Shown: positions 1 through 12,645, numbered from the stretch's first letter. The stretch: 64,000 nucleotides of DNA from Notamacropus eugenii (GCF_028372415.1 NC_092877.1:253455010-253519009); one strand, 5' to 3'. The notes: generated by a model from the letters alone, not told the origin. Numbers and translations are program-made.

Positions 1-1004
1 AATGAATGACTTATGTTTGAATCCAATGATCAAATCGTAGTCGATGAACATAATTATTATCACAAACACCCTGGAATTTCTTACATGAGAAACAGAACAT
101 AAAATTACCAAGAGGAAAATCTGTAACTGTATATATCAGGTTTCTTAGAGGTAATCCAATGTCAAAACCCAATTGAATAACCATATTTGAACCATTGTTG
201 CCTTCTTAATGGCAGTCTCAAGATACATGCTTGCAACAACATTTAGGAAAATGGGAAAACATGTAACAAAATTCTATAGGATATCAACAACAAACAAAAA
301 AAATGCACATAAACCTAAATCAGGTATAGAAAAATTGATAATCTCTTTCCAGAAACAATAAAGTCAAAGATAGCTATTGTATTGCATAGAAAAGTTCCAA
401 ACATATGGAAATACTTTGGAAATAAGTATTCACTACTTTGAAGAACATTAATATAGACTGGATGTATGCATGTACCACTGTGTATAATAAATGTAACTTA
501 TAGCTGTTTATCTATCTATTAAAATGATACTATAGCTAAGATTTTAGATAGGAATGAAAGGGTTTCCCGTGAGCAATACCTACATGAAGTCACTCAAAAA
601 TGCATTGACAACTGTCATAAAAATGACTGAACCATGCAGAAGTTTTACACAAAACAAAGATTTTATTTTACTATCAGACACATTATGCTTTATGAAGCTG
701 AGCATATTGATCAGTTCAGGTTTCACCAGGAAGCAGTGGAAACTTCACAATATGTAATTATATATTACAAAAATTTAGTATGTTATGAAATGGCCAGAAT
801 TATATAGCAATATTTTGGCATTCTTCCTCAACTAACAGTTAATCAATCTCCATTCTAGTAATACAAACCCCAAATATACTTGAGAAATATACAAGTAATC
901 TGTTCTGGTTCTACAGCATTATAATAACACTTTTATTTATAGAAACAGAAAAAAATATATATTGACCTATAATTTTAAAAACCCCTAAAACACAGACACG
1001 TAAA
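1..1004. other. unclassified A+T-rich DNA
   Basis: No recognisable gene or transposon on either strand. The short frames (for example 554-757) show no family motif and are the length expected by chance in A+T-rich sequence. Confidence 0.6.
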
Positions 1005-1130
1005 TATGAATATACATACATACATAAATATATGTATATATACACATACACACATACATATATACATATTCATACATACATACATATATATACATATATG
1101 TATATATATATTTGCACACATATGTAAATG
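1005..1130. repeat. (ATAC)/(AT) simple repeat
   Basis: Imperfect run of ATAC, ATGT and AT units, interrupted and degenerate. It marks no coding sequence. Confidence 0.85.
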
Positions 1131-1988
1131 GAAATGAAGAAAGAGCATGAAAAAGTCTCAAAATATAAAGATAAAAGTGTCAAAACTATGTGAGAACCAG
1201 ATCAATTCAATGTCATTCCTGTCATCTTGTCTTTTTCTAGAACTGCTTTGAAGATGTGTTCTTTGAACTATTCAAAAATAAGGTAACATTCAACACTCTT
1301 TATTCAATTAAGAAAAGTAATCATTTTAAATACTTGTGAAAACTCTGCCAAACCCTAAACAACATAATAATAATATAGGAACTTCTCCCGCACTCATTTC
1401 TATCCAAATCCTATCATTAGTAAATTAATACAATCAACAACAACAAAAATGACTATAGTTATTAAACAATATATCTTCCTTGGCTATTATGTTATATAGT
1501 CAACTCAAATTAGTAGGCACACAAAACAATAAAACTCCCAAATATTTTTCACATAATCTTTTTTATTTTCTCTCAATTTTTTACTTTGTAAAGTTAATTT
1601 TTATCCTAAATGTAGGACTGCTGTTTACCTGTTTATGTTTCCAATTATTTGGTTTCAGCAATTATATCTTCTTTTCATCTGTGGATGTTAACTATCCCTC
1701 TGTAGTGAAACTAGCCACCCTTATACTCTTGCAGTGTTTGCGGTCCAAGACTTGAATAATATGCAAAAATTGCAAACAATCTGTTATTTAATAGCAATAA
1801 TTATAAAAGATTTTACTTCATAGCAGAAGAGACAAAATTTTTAGTAATGTAACAAATTTAGTTCTGGTAAACACCACACAAAAATATATCTGGTTAGAAG
1901 GGTATGTTTTTTTTTTTCAAACAGCAATGTGGCATTTGAAAAGTCTATGAGGTCCTGAATATACGTAGACTTTTTATACTTTAAGTTA
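1131..1988. other. unclassified A+T-rich DNA
   Basis: I see no gene or repeat family here. The 91-residue frame at 1480-1755 is rich in Leu, Phe and Ile, as expected of random A+T-rich sequence, and matches nothing I know. Confidence 0.55.
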
Positions 1989-2445
1989 TCAGGAAGTTTC
2001 TTCTAAGGGATTCTTGCCACAAAGGTCATATGCAGTGATTATCTGAATTCAGTTCAATTCCCATGCTTTTGAATTCACTGAAACCCAAGGCATTGATATT
2101 TAATCTTTCCTTCTGTTTGATTACACCTAGTTTATGCTTGCTCATAGATCTCACATTCCAGGTTCCTAGGCAATATTGATTTTTTACTGCATTTGACTTT
2201 CTTTTTGTCACCAGAGACATCCACAGTTGAGCTTCCTTGTGGTTTTGGCTCAGTAGATTCATTAGTACTGGAGTTATGTATAGTTTGTTCTATGCTCTTT
2301 CCCAGTAGTGTGTTGGATAACTTCCAACCCAAGGGGCTCATCTTTTGATATCATGTAATTTATCATTTTAGTACAATCCACGGGTTTTTCTTGGCAAAGA
2401 TATTAGAGTAGTTAGCTATTTCATTTAACAGAGAATCACTTTTTG
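1989..2445 (-). mobile_element. inverted 5' segment of BovB-type RTE LINE (endonuclease start)
   Basis: Read on the minus strand this is the start of an RTE/BovB ORF. The frame at 2026-2262 contains YCLGTWNVRSMSKHKLGVIK, the N-terminal beta-strand of the AP-like endonuclease, followed by ALGFSEFKSMGIELNSDNH, which resembles the ILGISELKWTG...FNSDDH pattern of BovB proteins. An overlapping minus frame (2132-2341) carries VDVSGDKKKVKCSK, the residues just upstream in that family, so at least one frameshift lies between them. The segment stops at the codons for RRN near 1995, exactly where the plus-strand part starting near 2446 takes up the protein. It is therefore the inverted 5' end of the neighbouring element rather than a separate copy. 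Confidence 0.85.
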
Positions 2446-5100
2446 CACCTTGGAAGAAACAGAGTAGCTCTCACAGTCAAGAAAAGGAGAAAAAGGAAAA
2501 ATAGAAGTACTGAGGTATAATCTCAATAATGACTGAATGAATTCTATTTGAATCCAAGGCAAACCATTCAGTCTCATTCCAGGTACTGATACAGAAGAGG
2601 TCAAAATTGATCATATCTACATTACCTTTTAGAAATAACATCAAAATAAAAAAGAAGTCACCTTTGTCATATGAAACTGGAATGCTAACGTAGGAAACCA
2701 AAAGATATTTAAAATAAGAAGCAAGCTTGCCTTTGAAGTACAAAATGAAGCATGGCAGAGACTAATTTATTTTATTTGAGATAACTCATTGGCCATAACA
2801 AACACTATTTTTCAACAACCAAAAAGGTGACTCTACACAGGGACATCATCACTACATTGTCAACACAGAAATCAAATTGATTATATACACTGCTACCAAA
2901 ATTGGGGAAGCTCTATGAAATCAGTTTAATGAGCTTCTTATTGTAAAATTCAGATGTAAATTGAAGAAAGTAGGGGAAACTATTAAACCATAATGGTATG
3001 ACCTAAATAAACTCCCTTATGACTAAGAAATGGAGTTCATGAATAGATTTAAGGGATGAAATCTGGTCAATAAAGTGCCTGAATAAATATGAGCAGAGGT
3101 TCACAATACTGAACAGAAGGCAGCAGCAGCAGCAAAAAAAAAAAAAAAAAAAAAAAATTCCAAAGGAAAAAAAAAAGAGTAAGAAAATAAGGCTTTATAA
3201 ATATTCAAGGAAAGAAAGAAAGGAAAAGATATACCCAAATGAATGCAGAATTCCAAAGAATTTCAAGGGGAGATAAGAAGGTTTCCTTAAGTGAGCAATT
3301 AAAAGAAATAGAAGAAAATGATAAAGTGGGAAAGAAGAGAGCTCTTCAAGGAAAATCTTCCTGCAAAAAACTGGGCATTTTACAAGACAAAAAAGTTAGG
3401 GATTTAACAGAAACAGAGGAGATTAAGAAGAGGTGACAAAAATACCCAAAAGAACTATGCAAGTAAGATTAACATTACCAATAACCACAATGATGTAGTT
3501 AGTGATCTATAACCTGACGTTCTGAATAATGAAGTCAAGTGGGCAATAGAAAGCACTGCTATCAACAAGGCTAGCGGAGTTGATAGAATTCCAGCTGATA
3601 TATATGGCACATAACCTTGAGACTGCAGGTTCCCTAATCGTAGCTAGAATTTTAAGATGATGCCACTGAAGTACTGCACTCACCATGCCAGTAAATTTAG
3701 AAAACAGAACAGTACCCACTAGTTCGAAAAAGATCAGTGTATGTCTCAATCCTAAAGAAGAAAAATGCCAAGGAATGTCCAAGGTAAGAACATTTGTGCT
3801 CATTTCACACACCAGCAACGTTATGCTTCAGATTCTATAAGCTAGGTTTTAGCAATATGCTAACTGAGAATTACCAGAAAAGCAGTCTGACTTTTGAAGA
3901 GGCAGAAGAACTAGAAACCAAATTGTCAACATTTGTTGGGTTATGGACAAAACAAAATGGTTCCAGAAAAAAAAAATCCTGCTTTATTTCCTTTGATGTG
4001 AATTACAACAAAATATGGTAAGTCCTCAAAGAAACTGGAGTACCAGATAACCAAAGTTTTCTCCTGAGGAACCTGTATGTGAGCCAAGAAACAAAAATTG
4101 TAACTGAACATGGAATAATTGAAGGTTTTAAGGTTGGAAAAGGAGTATGGAGTTGGAAAAGGCTGTGTGTTGTCACCTTGTTTAACTTATTTGCTGAGGA
4201 TAACATGCAAAATGACAGGCTAAATGAATCAAAAACTGGAATTAAGCTTGCCTGGGAGAAATATCAATAATCTCAGATATGTAGATAACACCACCTTGAA
4301 TGCAAAAAATGAAGAGAAATTAAGAAGTCTCTTGAAAAGAGTGAAAAAGGAGAATGTTAACCTTAAATCCAACATCAAAAAAATTAAATCTTAGTAACTA
4401 CTCCTATCACTTCCTGGCAAATAAAAGGAGGCAAATGAAATGAGAAGAAATAAAAGTTTCAGAATTTATATTCTTGTCATCGAAGATTATTGAAGATTCT
4501 TACTGCATGAAGTTAAAAGATGCTTGCTCTTTGAAAGCAAAGTTATGCAAAATCTGGGCAGCATACTAAAAAGCAGAGATATCACCTTCTCAAAAAAGAT
4601 CCATATAATCAAAACTATATTTTGTTTTGTTTTCCTCCATAGCAATATAGGGCTGTGAGAGCTGAATTTCAAAAAGAAAAAAAAAAAAAAAAGAAAAAAA
4701 GCTGACTACAACAGAATCAACACTTTCTAACTGTAGTGCTGAGAAAACTTCTGAGAGTTCCTTGGAGAACAAGAATATCAAACCACTCATTAGCTAAATT
4801 AATTCAGGCTATTCACTGGACAGTCAAATACTAAAGTTGAAACTTCAGCATTTTCACTACATAATGAGAAGATGGGATTCACTGGAAAAGACCCTGATAT
4901 TGAGAAAGATTGAAGAGAAAAGGAAAAGGGAATGGCAGAGGATGAGATAGGGTACACAGATAGTATCATGGAAACAAGTAAAATGAACTTGGGAAGACTT
5001 TGAGAAACGGTGGAAAGACAGAAGGGACTGGCATGCTATTGTACATGAGATCACAAAGATTCAGACATGACTAAGTAACTGAACAACAACAAAAAAAAAA
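2446..5100 (+). mobile_element. BovB-type RTE LINE, main body (endonuclease to 3' tail), decayed
   Basis: An RTE-clade non-LTR retrotransposon whose single ORF would encode an AP-like endonuclease and a reverse transcriptase. Recognisable parts in order: endonuclease middle and end (about 2450-3000); the linker frame at 3239-3436, with MNAEFQRISRGDKK and EIEENDKVGKKR, close to the BovB sequence; start of RT near 3535 (EVKWAIESTAINKASGVDRI); fingers and palm at 4010-4270 (VPDNQSFLLRNLYVSQE, then VWSWKRLCVVTLFNLFAED); RYADDTT-like region near 4275; the TPITSWQIKG stretch near 4400; and the C-terminal tail (EDGIHWKRP) at 4860-5060. It ends in ACAACAAC plus poly-A. Many stops and frameshifts mean it is long dead. 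An internal A-run lies near 3137 and another near 4680. This lineage supplies the tail shared by the RTE-tailed SINEs elsewhere in the window. Confidence 0.9.
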
Positions 5101-5955
5101 CCAAGAAATTTTGTCAACAGTTTGAGGCTTGGTCTCCCGGAACAATTAAATTTCAAAGCCAATTATCTTTTCTTTTCAAGGAAAAGCTAGCTTAGCCTGC
5201 ATGAAATAGTTATACCTGTATTCATACCAAATTCACGTAGCTTCCTTTATGTCATTTGTAAATTTGATAGCCATACCATCTACCCTTGTACCCAAAGGGC
5301 TGGTAATTGTATAGAATGACATATGATTGCGGACTGATTTCTAGGATAATTTATTAGAGACATATTTCCAAGGTGACATATGCTTAATAATGACCATTTT
5401 CCTGGTCTTGAACCAGTCATTAAACACTTTAAGCTCCTTCTGTGAGTCAAATAATGCACCATGCAGGAAGGATACAAAAAGAGAAATCAAATAGTCCTCA
5501 CTCTTAAGGTTCTTTGGATGATTGGCTATTGCATCAATATTTTTCACTGATTTTGTATAGCTTAGCTTTATTTATTCCATTCCTCCCACCCCGATTATTG
5601 CTATAGGTAGCAATTCTCAAGGTATTATACATAAGTGGAGAAAAAATAGAGACATTATTTTATCTCCCATTTTATTGGAAAAGAATTTTTTAGCACATCT
5701 CTTTAATATATAATACTAACTCTTAGGTTTATTCATATACTCTTTACAATAAAAATAAACTTCAATGTTATTTCTATTTTGTTAATATAGCTATTGTGGA
5801 CAATTATATACCAATAAACATGATCATCTAAGTTAAATGAATGATTATTTACTATAAATGGCCCAATTTGACATAAGAGGAAGTAGAATAGTTAAATAAT
5901 TCTATCTTAGAAAAAATAAATTGAAGATCATATAAATGAGTTACTAAGAAAAAAT
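5101..5955. other. unclassified DNA
   Basis: No family recognised. Overlapping minus frames at 5280-5547 look mildly protein-like but match nothing I know, and neither is longer than chance allows. Confidence 0.5.
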
Positions 5956-7777
5956 CTCCAGGATGTACATGAATTTATAAATGAATTCAACCAAAAGTTT
6001 ATGTGCCAGTTAATTTCAATACCATATAATTATTTGTCAAAATAGACAATGAAGGAGTGCTACCCAGTTCCTTTTATGACACAAATATGGTCTTGATACC
6101 TAAACCACGAAGAGAAAAAAACAGAGAAAAAAAATGCAAACGTAGTGAATATTAAAGTAAACATTTAAATAAACTATTATCAAGGAGAACATAGTAATAT
6201 ATCACAAGGACATATGACCGGGTGAAATTTATTAACACCAGGAGGAATGCATGATTAATTCAATATGAGGAAAAAATAGGCATAATTGATCATACAAATA
6301 AAACTCATAGGATGATATCAAAAGATGAAGAAAAAGTTTTAGAAAAATATGATATCCTTTCTATTAAAAACACTAGTAAGTATAGGAACAACTGATGCCT
6401 GTCTTAAAATGACAAGTAGCATTTTTTAGTCATTAATCTAAACTAGTACCTTCCCAATTACTTCAGGGGTGAAGCAAAGATATCCATTATCACTATTACT
6501 CTACGCTATTGCACCAGAAATGCAAGTTACAACAATAAGGGAAAAAATGAAAGATTGAGAAGAGCCAAATGAAGAAAGAAATTATCATTCTTTGCAGATA
6601 ATGTAACTGTGTATATAGGGAATCCTAGCAAATCAACTGAAAAAGATGAGTTGCAATAATTAGCAACTTTAGCAAAGTAGCAGGAAATAAAATAAATTTC
6701 AGTAAACGTTAGCATTTGTATACATTACAAACAAAACAGAAGGAAGAGATAGTCCATTTCAAATTCCAGCAGACAATACAAAATACTTGGAGACTATCTC
6801 TCAAAAAATCACAGGGACTTTATGTACCTAATGATAAAACAATTCTCACACAAATAAAAACATATCTAAAAACTGGAAAAAACAATCCATTATTCTTTGG
6901 TCAAGCCAACCCAATAAAATAAAAGTGATAAATGTACCTAAATTAATTAACTTATTCAATGACATAGAAATCAAGCTACCAGGTTATTATTTTATATGGC
7001 TAGAAAAAATAATTAAATTTATCTGGAAGAGCAAAAGATCGGGAATACTAAAGGAAACAATGAAAGAAAAAAAAAAAAGAAAGAAAGCTACTAGTACCAG
7101 ATTTCAGTTTAAAATTGATAATCATTAAAACAGTATGATCTTGGCTAAGAAACAGAGTTCTGTACCAGTGGAGTACATCAGATAGAAGGCACAAAATAGG
7201 CTTTGAACAAAGAAATCTTGTATTTTATAAATTCCCATACCCAAAGTTTGGCAGCAAGAACTCACAATTTGACAAAAATTTCTAGAAAAATTGGAAAGTT
7301 ATTTGAAAGAAACTGGACATTGACCAACATCTCATACCATATACTAAAATAAAGAGAAAATGGGTTCATCATTGAGACATAAAGAATAATACCATAATTA
7401 AACTAGGGGAGGATGGTTAAATTTACATGACAAGTAGAGATAAGGAAATAGTATGATCAAACCAAAATAGCCAGAATCACAGGAATTAAAATAAATAATT
7501 TTGTGACATTAAATCAAAAAGGTTTTCCACAAACACTACCAATGCAACCAAATGCAGAAGGCAAGAAAGTAATAGGGAAAGAAAGAAAATCATTCTGATA
7601 AAGTCCTTATTTCTTAAATATATAGAAAACTAAGTAAAATTTGTTAAAATAAGTGCCATTCTACTACAAAATAAATATCAATGGATATGAACAGTGTTCA
7701 GAAGAAATCAAAGCTGTCAAGAATCACATGAAATTTAAATCACTAGTAATGAGTGTATATCTCTATATCTATCTATC

Positions 7778-7891
<114 letters not shown>

Positions 7892-8070
7892 GCAAACAAC
7901 TCTGAGCTACCACATCATATCTTCATATCTATCAAATTGGTAAACATAACAGCAAAGTAAAATGTCAAATCCTGGAGGAGTTGTGATAAAAATACTGAGA
8001 GTAATGTCCTGCTTTCCATCCCTAAATGATAAAAAAAAAGGATAAAGATCTATATGTATAAAATGTTTAT

Positions 8071-8211
8071 CATACAAATAAAAATTGTATCAAAGGATGA
8101 AGAAAAAGTTTTAGAAAAATATGCCCTTTCTATTAAAAATACTAATAAATATAGGAACAAATGTTGCCTGTCTTAAAATGACAAGTAGCATTTTTAATCA
8201 TTAATCTAAAC
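8071..8211 (+). repeat. displaced duplicate of L1 RT segment 6291-6443
   Basis: This 141 bp block repeats 6291-6443 of the same L1 at roughly nine bases in ten, including runs such as AAGAAAAAGTTTTAGAAAAA and TGTCTTAAAATGACAAGTAG. It lies in the ORF2 C-terminal part, where other L1s in the window read from AAATATTTATAGCAGCTC straight into GTGGTGGCAAAGAATT. Some L1 bases are replaced at the junction. Confidence 0.85.
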
Positions 8212-8454
8212 GTTTTGCGTGGTGGCAAATAATTGGAAATTGAAAAGATGCCTATCAAGTGGGAAATGGATAAACAAAGTGTGGTATATTATTGTGGTGG
8301 AATGGTACAGCACAATAACAACTGATTAACATGATAGTTTCAGAAAAATCTAGAAAAGTTTATATGAACTGATGCAAAGCAAAGTGAGCAAAACCAGGAG
8401 AACAAGGTACACAGTAATAACAATATTGTAAATATGATCAACAATTCTCCCCAG

Positions 8455-9728
8455 TTCTAGCCATCAATCTTATTTCACCAAAACAGTTCTCCCGAAAGTC
8501 ACGTTGATCTCCTTAGTTACCTAATCCAATGGCCTTCTCTCAATCATCATTCTCCTTGACTCTTTTCAGTCTCCTCATTGATCATCTTTTCTTGAGGTGT
8601 TTGAGATTTCATCCTCTCCTCTTTCTACTCCTGTTTATCTGACTGCTCTTTCTCTGTTTCCTGTACTCCATCTTTCTTCAGAAATATCTAACCATAGATC
8701 TAACCATAGATATCCACCTAGCCATAGGTATCCTTCTGGTTTCTTTCCTGTGCCCTTCTTGCTTCTCCCTCTTTCCGTTTTCACTTGGTGATCTTATCAG
8801 ATTTTGGCGGTTTAAATATCTTCTCTATATTGATGGTTCTCAAGAATATCCTGTCATAACTTCTAATTTAATTGTTTATCAGAGAGATGGAAACTGGATG
8901 TTCAACAGACATCATAATTACTCAACGTGTCCTTCACTGAACTCATCCCCCCTCATAATGCCCCCACTTCTAACTTCTATATTATGGTATATAGGGTAAG
9001 ACCATTCTCCCAGTCCCTCAGGGTTGCAAACTAGGAGTCATTCTGTATTCCTTGATATTTCTAACTACCTCCAATCTAATGGAAGTCAACATCAGTTGAG
9101 ATCTGGTCTATTGCAATAAACTGTTGGTGTGTCTTCTTGTTTCAAGCCTCTCTCCACTCTAATACATCCTCAATTTAGACACCAATGTGACTCTCCTAAA
9201 GCACAAGTCTGACCAAGTCAATGATCTATGGCTCCCTATATTGCCTCCAAGATCAAATACAAAATCCTCTATTTGACATCCCAAACCATTTATAACCTAG
9301 CCCCCTCCTACCTTTCCAGTCTTCTCACCACAACTCACACACTTCAACCCAGTGACACATGCCTCCTAAATGTTTTGTGTAGAAGGTACTATGTCTCTTG
9401 GTTCTGGTTATTTTCTCTGGCTTTCTCCAATTCTTAAAAGTTTTCTTTCGTCTTTTCTAACCTACTGCTTTCTCCAGATTCCTTTAAGTTTAAATTAAAA
9501 TACCAATTTCTATAGGAAGCTTTCTCCTACCTTTCTTAATTCCAGCTCATTATCTTTCTAATTTTTCCTATTTATCCTGTTTTTTCACATTTCTTGTTAG
9601 TAGTCTATCTCATTAAATTCTGTCCTTTTTGAGGGCAGACACTATCTTTTTACTATTTTTGAATCCTCAACACTTAGTACAGTTCCTGGCACATGGCAGA
9701 TAGTTAATAAATATTTACTGACTGACTG
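8455..9728 (+). mobile_element. LINE-2 3' half (RT to 3' end)
   Basis: Sense L2 (CR1 group). It starts in the RT fingers: 8530-8580 corresponds to the family's SILILLDLSAAFDTVDH motif. It continues through the palm and thumb (CAGTCCCTCAGGGTTGCAAA near 9011; the dyCNSLL-like stretch near 9105) and the C-terminal region (CTCCCTATATTGCCTCCAAG at 9232, then TTATAACCTAGCCCCCTCCT at 9290). The 3'UTR with TGAGGGCAGACACTATCTTT leads to the hallmark 3' end (TTCCTGGCACATGGCAGATA, then AATAAATATTTACTGACTGA). No long frame survives. The length, about 1.27 kb, is large for L2, which usually persists as short pieces. Confidence 0.88.
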
Positions 9729-9729
9729 T

Positions 9730-9931
9730 GTTACAGATTTCTTATTTAACCCTCACAACAACTCTATGAAATAGATGATGTTCTTATTGTCATTTTGCAA
9801 TTGAGGAAACTGAATCAAATGTAGTTAAGTAACTTTCCCAGGGTCACACAGCCTGTAAATGTCTGATGACGTATTTGAATTCAGTTCTCTCTGTCCAAAG
9901 GCTTAGCTATTGTGCCACCAGCTACCTCCAT
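9730..9931 (-). mobile_element. MIR-type CORE-SINE
   Basis: Antisense MIR/Ther-1 type. It contains TTGAGGAAACTGAATCAAAT, AGTAACTTTCCCAGGGTCAC and ATTTGAATTC, the reverse of the CORE domain and tRNA-derived head, and ends with TGTGCCACCAGCTACCTCC. It directly abuts the 3' end of the L2 at 9728. Confidence 0.85.
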
Positions 9932-10185
9932 TATACGAAATTGAAGTTTGTGTTGTCTGAGACATAAGCTAGGCAGTAACTAAAGGGTTACACTGGACAT
10001 GCATTCATCATCATCCACATCCATGTTCCTGCTCAGGCTCATGTTTCTGTCTACCTTTCTCCTGCTGAGTTCTTAGGTAAAAACAACGTAAACTATGTAG
10101 TAAAGAAGTAAGAAATGTGGATCTTAAGGAGTAAACCTTTATTTAATTGTGTAATAAAGGAATCTTTATGCCTTTCTTAATCTAT

Positions 10186-10405
10186 CTAGGCAGGAGTGGG
10201 CAACCTGTTACCACTGAAGCCACATGTGGCCTTCTAGGTCCTTGTATGTAGCCTTTTGACTGAGTCCAAGTTTTACAGAACGAATCCTTTTACTAAGGAG
10301 ATTTGTTGTGTGAAGTTTGGATTCATTCAAAGGGCCACACTCGAGGCCTACATGGTCACAAGTGTCCTAAGGTCTAATTTATCCCTCTAGTCCTCGCTAT
10401 TATCA
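10186..10405. mobile_element. palindromic non-autonomous element (MITE-like)
   Basis: A near-palindrome centred close to 10292. The left arm (about 10229-10290, with GAGTCCAAGTTTTACAGAAC) pairs with the right arm (about 10297-10360, with GTGTGAAGTTTGGATTCATT), and GGCCTTCTAGGTCC opposes TCGAGGCC. The opening GGAGTGGGCAACCTG resembles mammalian hAT-related palindromic elements from memory. No target duplication was recognised, so class assignment is tentative. Confidence 0.6.
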
Positions 10406-11107
10406 ATTGAAAAGGCAAGCACTATGATGTTAACTATACATATGAAATCATGCAATGTTAGACTAGCAAAAGGAAGAACAAAAGAAAAGGTGAAACAAAA
10501 AGCTTACTTCAATGTTCTTTAATGAAACTGTACTGTGTGATCCAAAAATCTTTGGGAAATTTAAGCTTGTTAAGCTTTAATAAGAAGATTAATAGCATAT
10601 ATATAGTCAAATATAATTTTACTCACATATTATAAATATGGGGACATATAATTAATCATAATGAATATATTATTATAACACTTATCAATAATAATTATTC
10701 ATTTGATCATATTAAATATTGATATGAAATAGTATTGTATTAGCAAGCTTTAATTAGCTTAGAACTTTTCTAGTATTTTGAGTTACCCTGATTTACTTAT
10801 ACAAATGACTAGTCGTCTTTGTAAAGCCATGTCACACTCATACCAAGAAACTTCTCTCATCTGAGAAACATAGCCCTCAGATGAATTACAATAAATTAGA
10901 ATTCTAGTAATACAAATGAGGATAATTTTATTAAAAAAAAGATTCAACATTCTTAATGATATATTAACATTTGAATAATGTCATTATTGTAGCAAACAAT
11001 GATGAAAATAACAATATCAACAGCAAGAATATTGCATTATGCAGATTTTTGAGGTTTGCAATCTTCATATACATAAATATGTAAAAATATGTATGTATTC
11101 ACACACA
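10406..11107. other. unclassified A+T-rich DNA
   Basis: Very A+T-rich sequence with many short TA runs. No gene, repeat family or long frame was seen. Confidence 0.6.
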
Positions 11108-11344
11108 GGCAGCTAGGTGTCACATTAGATAGAGTGTCACACCTAGAGTCAGGAAGTGTCTATCCCTGAGCTCTGATTTGAACTTAGACACTCTTGTGTA
11201 GTCCTGGGCAAGTCACTTACCCCTGTTTGCCACAGTTTCCTCATTTATAAAGTGAGCTGGAGAAGAAAATCACAAATCACTCCAGTATCTTTGCCAAGAA
11301 AATCCCAACTGTGTTCACAAAGACTCATCCCTAACTGAAAGAAG
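11108..11344 (+). mobile_element. tRNA-headed SINE with RTE (BovB-like) tail
   Basis: Sense copy. The head is GGCAGCTAGGTGTCACATTA with GATAGAGTGTCACACCTAGA, followed by GAGTCAGGAAGTG, TCCTGGGCAAGTCACTTACC and TTTCCTCATTTATAAAGTGA. The tail CACTCCAGTATCTTTGCCAA and AGACTCATCC is the RTE 3' end also present near 5040. Such SINEs are mobilised by the RTE machinery (family knowledge). The head shows the A-box-like GTGGATAGAG region of a Pol III promoter in decayed form. Confidence 0.9.
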
Positions 11345-11379
11345 TAAACAGGAAAAATATATTCACGCTCATATGGACA

Positions 11380-11490
11380 AATTTTTACACAAATGTATAT
11401 ATGTGTGTATGTACATCCATGAACAAATATACCTCATAAATATGTGTGCATGTGTATGTGTGAGTTTATACATACACATATACACACATA
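11380..11490. repeat. (TGTA)/(CATA) low-complexity tract
   Basis: Degenerate ATGTGTGTATGTAC-like and ACATACACATAT-like units directly after the SINE. The 61-residue frame across it is an artefact. Confidence 0.75.
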
Positions 11491-12188
11491 TTTTTCCCAA
11501 GGAGATGAGTGTTATTACTAACATCACCAGTTTTTATGCAAATAGTTGCAGAAGGTGAAGTGAATTTTCAGCAGAGTTTACCAAAGAAGAGCTCTAGGCT
11601 ATTGTTCTAAATGCCTGGTATTTATAAGTGACAAACTGTTAAGTACCTGTGATACTTTGGTAGCCACCTTCTAGAATTTTAAGGTGAGTATGGTTTGATC
11701 CTTAAGGTCACTGCCAATTCCAGTGTTCCATTATATTAATTATCCAAAGTACATTGCAAATACATCTTGCTGTATGTTTTTCTTTGCACAGTTTTCTTTT
11801 AAGAGACTGTACAAATGTATCATGCTTCATAGAAAGATACTATGAGAAGAGCAGGATTGAATTGAATTTGCTTAGAATACATGAGGAAATAACCAAGAGT
11901 TCTATATTTCGATATAGTAGGAAAGTGTTTAAATGAAAAAAAAAAACTGATGAATTTGTTTTACATCAACTTCCCGCCTCCCCTTAGAGGTCATGCTAGT
12001 AATCACAAAGATAATTTCACTCATACCTAGGTAGAAGAATGTTGTGTGAAATCTTTCCAAAAATAGTCATAATAATTTAAGTATTTTTTCCCTCACGCAA
12101 TGGTCATGAACTTAGAAATTAGCTTCTCACTTATTAATTTTACTCCTTTAATAAAGCTTGTTTAAAATCTCATAGTTGGATAAAATGG
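11491..12188. other. unclassified DNA
   Basis: No gene or transposon recognised. The small frame at 11754-11936 has no recognisable motif. Confidence 0.55.
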
Positions 12189-12230
12189 AATATATATATA
12201 TATATACACATACATATGTATGTATGTGTA

Positions 12231-12303
<73 letters not shown>

Positions 12304-12304
12304 T
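12189..12304. repeat. (TA)n(TG)n compound microsatellite
   Basis: TA tract with CATA and TGTA interruptions, followed by about 20 uninterrupted TG units at 12264-12302. Confidence 0.97.
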
Positions 12305-12645
12305 TTTCTCTTAGGACTTTGACATATCAATATATTCTAAGTGCATAATGAAAACTGGGCATTTTGATCATTTAATTGTGCTACTCTGCAGAAATTATTG
12401 AAAACTTTCAAAATATAAGCACTCTTCATTGTTTCAAAGGAAATATTTTCTTACTTACAATAACATGATTAGAAAATATGAAACTACTACAAAATTGGTT
12501 CTGCATGGTGCAAGATACTGTTAGAATTATAGATAGATTCATGATTTCCTGGCCAAGAAAATGAGACAGGCAAATACAACAAAGAACATATGAGAAAGTG
12601 AGGAAACCATAATTTAACTAAGTCATGATCATAGTATCAAAAGAC
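12305..12645. other. unclassified DNA
   Basis: About 340 bp between the microsatellite and the first of two MIRs. Nothing recognised. Confidence 0.55.

Noticed and set aside
1005-1130. spaced repeat pattern, considered as a CRISPR-like array
   Set aside because: Simple ATAC/AT microsatellite in a eukaryotic genome. No constant repeat with unique spacers.
5280-5547. two overlapping minus-strand frames with mildly protein-like composition
   Set aside because: No recognisable motif, and overlapping phases of similar length argue for chance.
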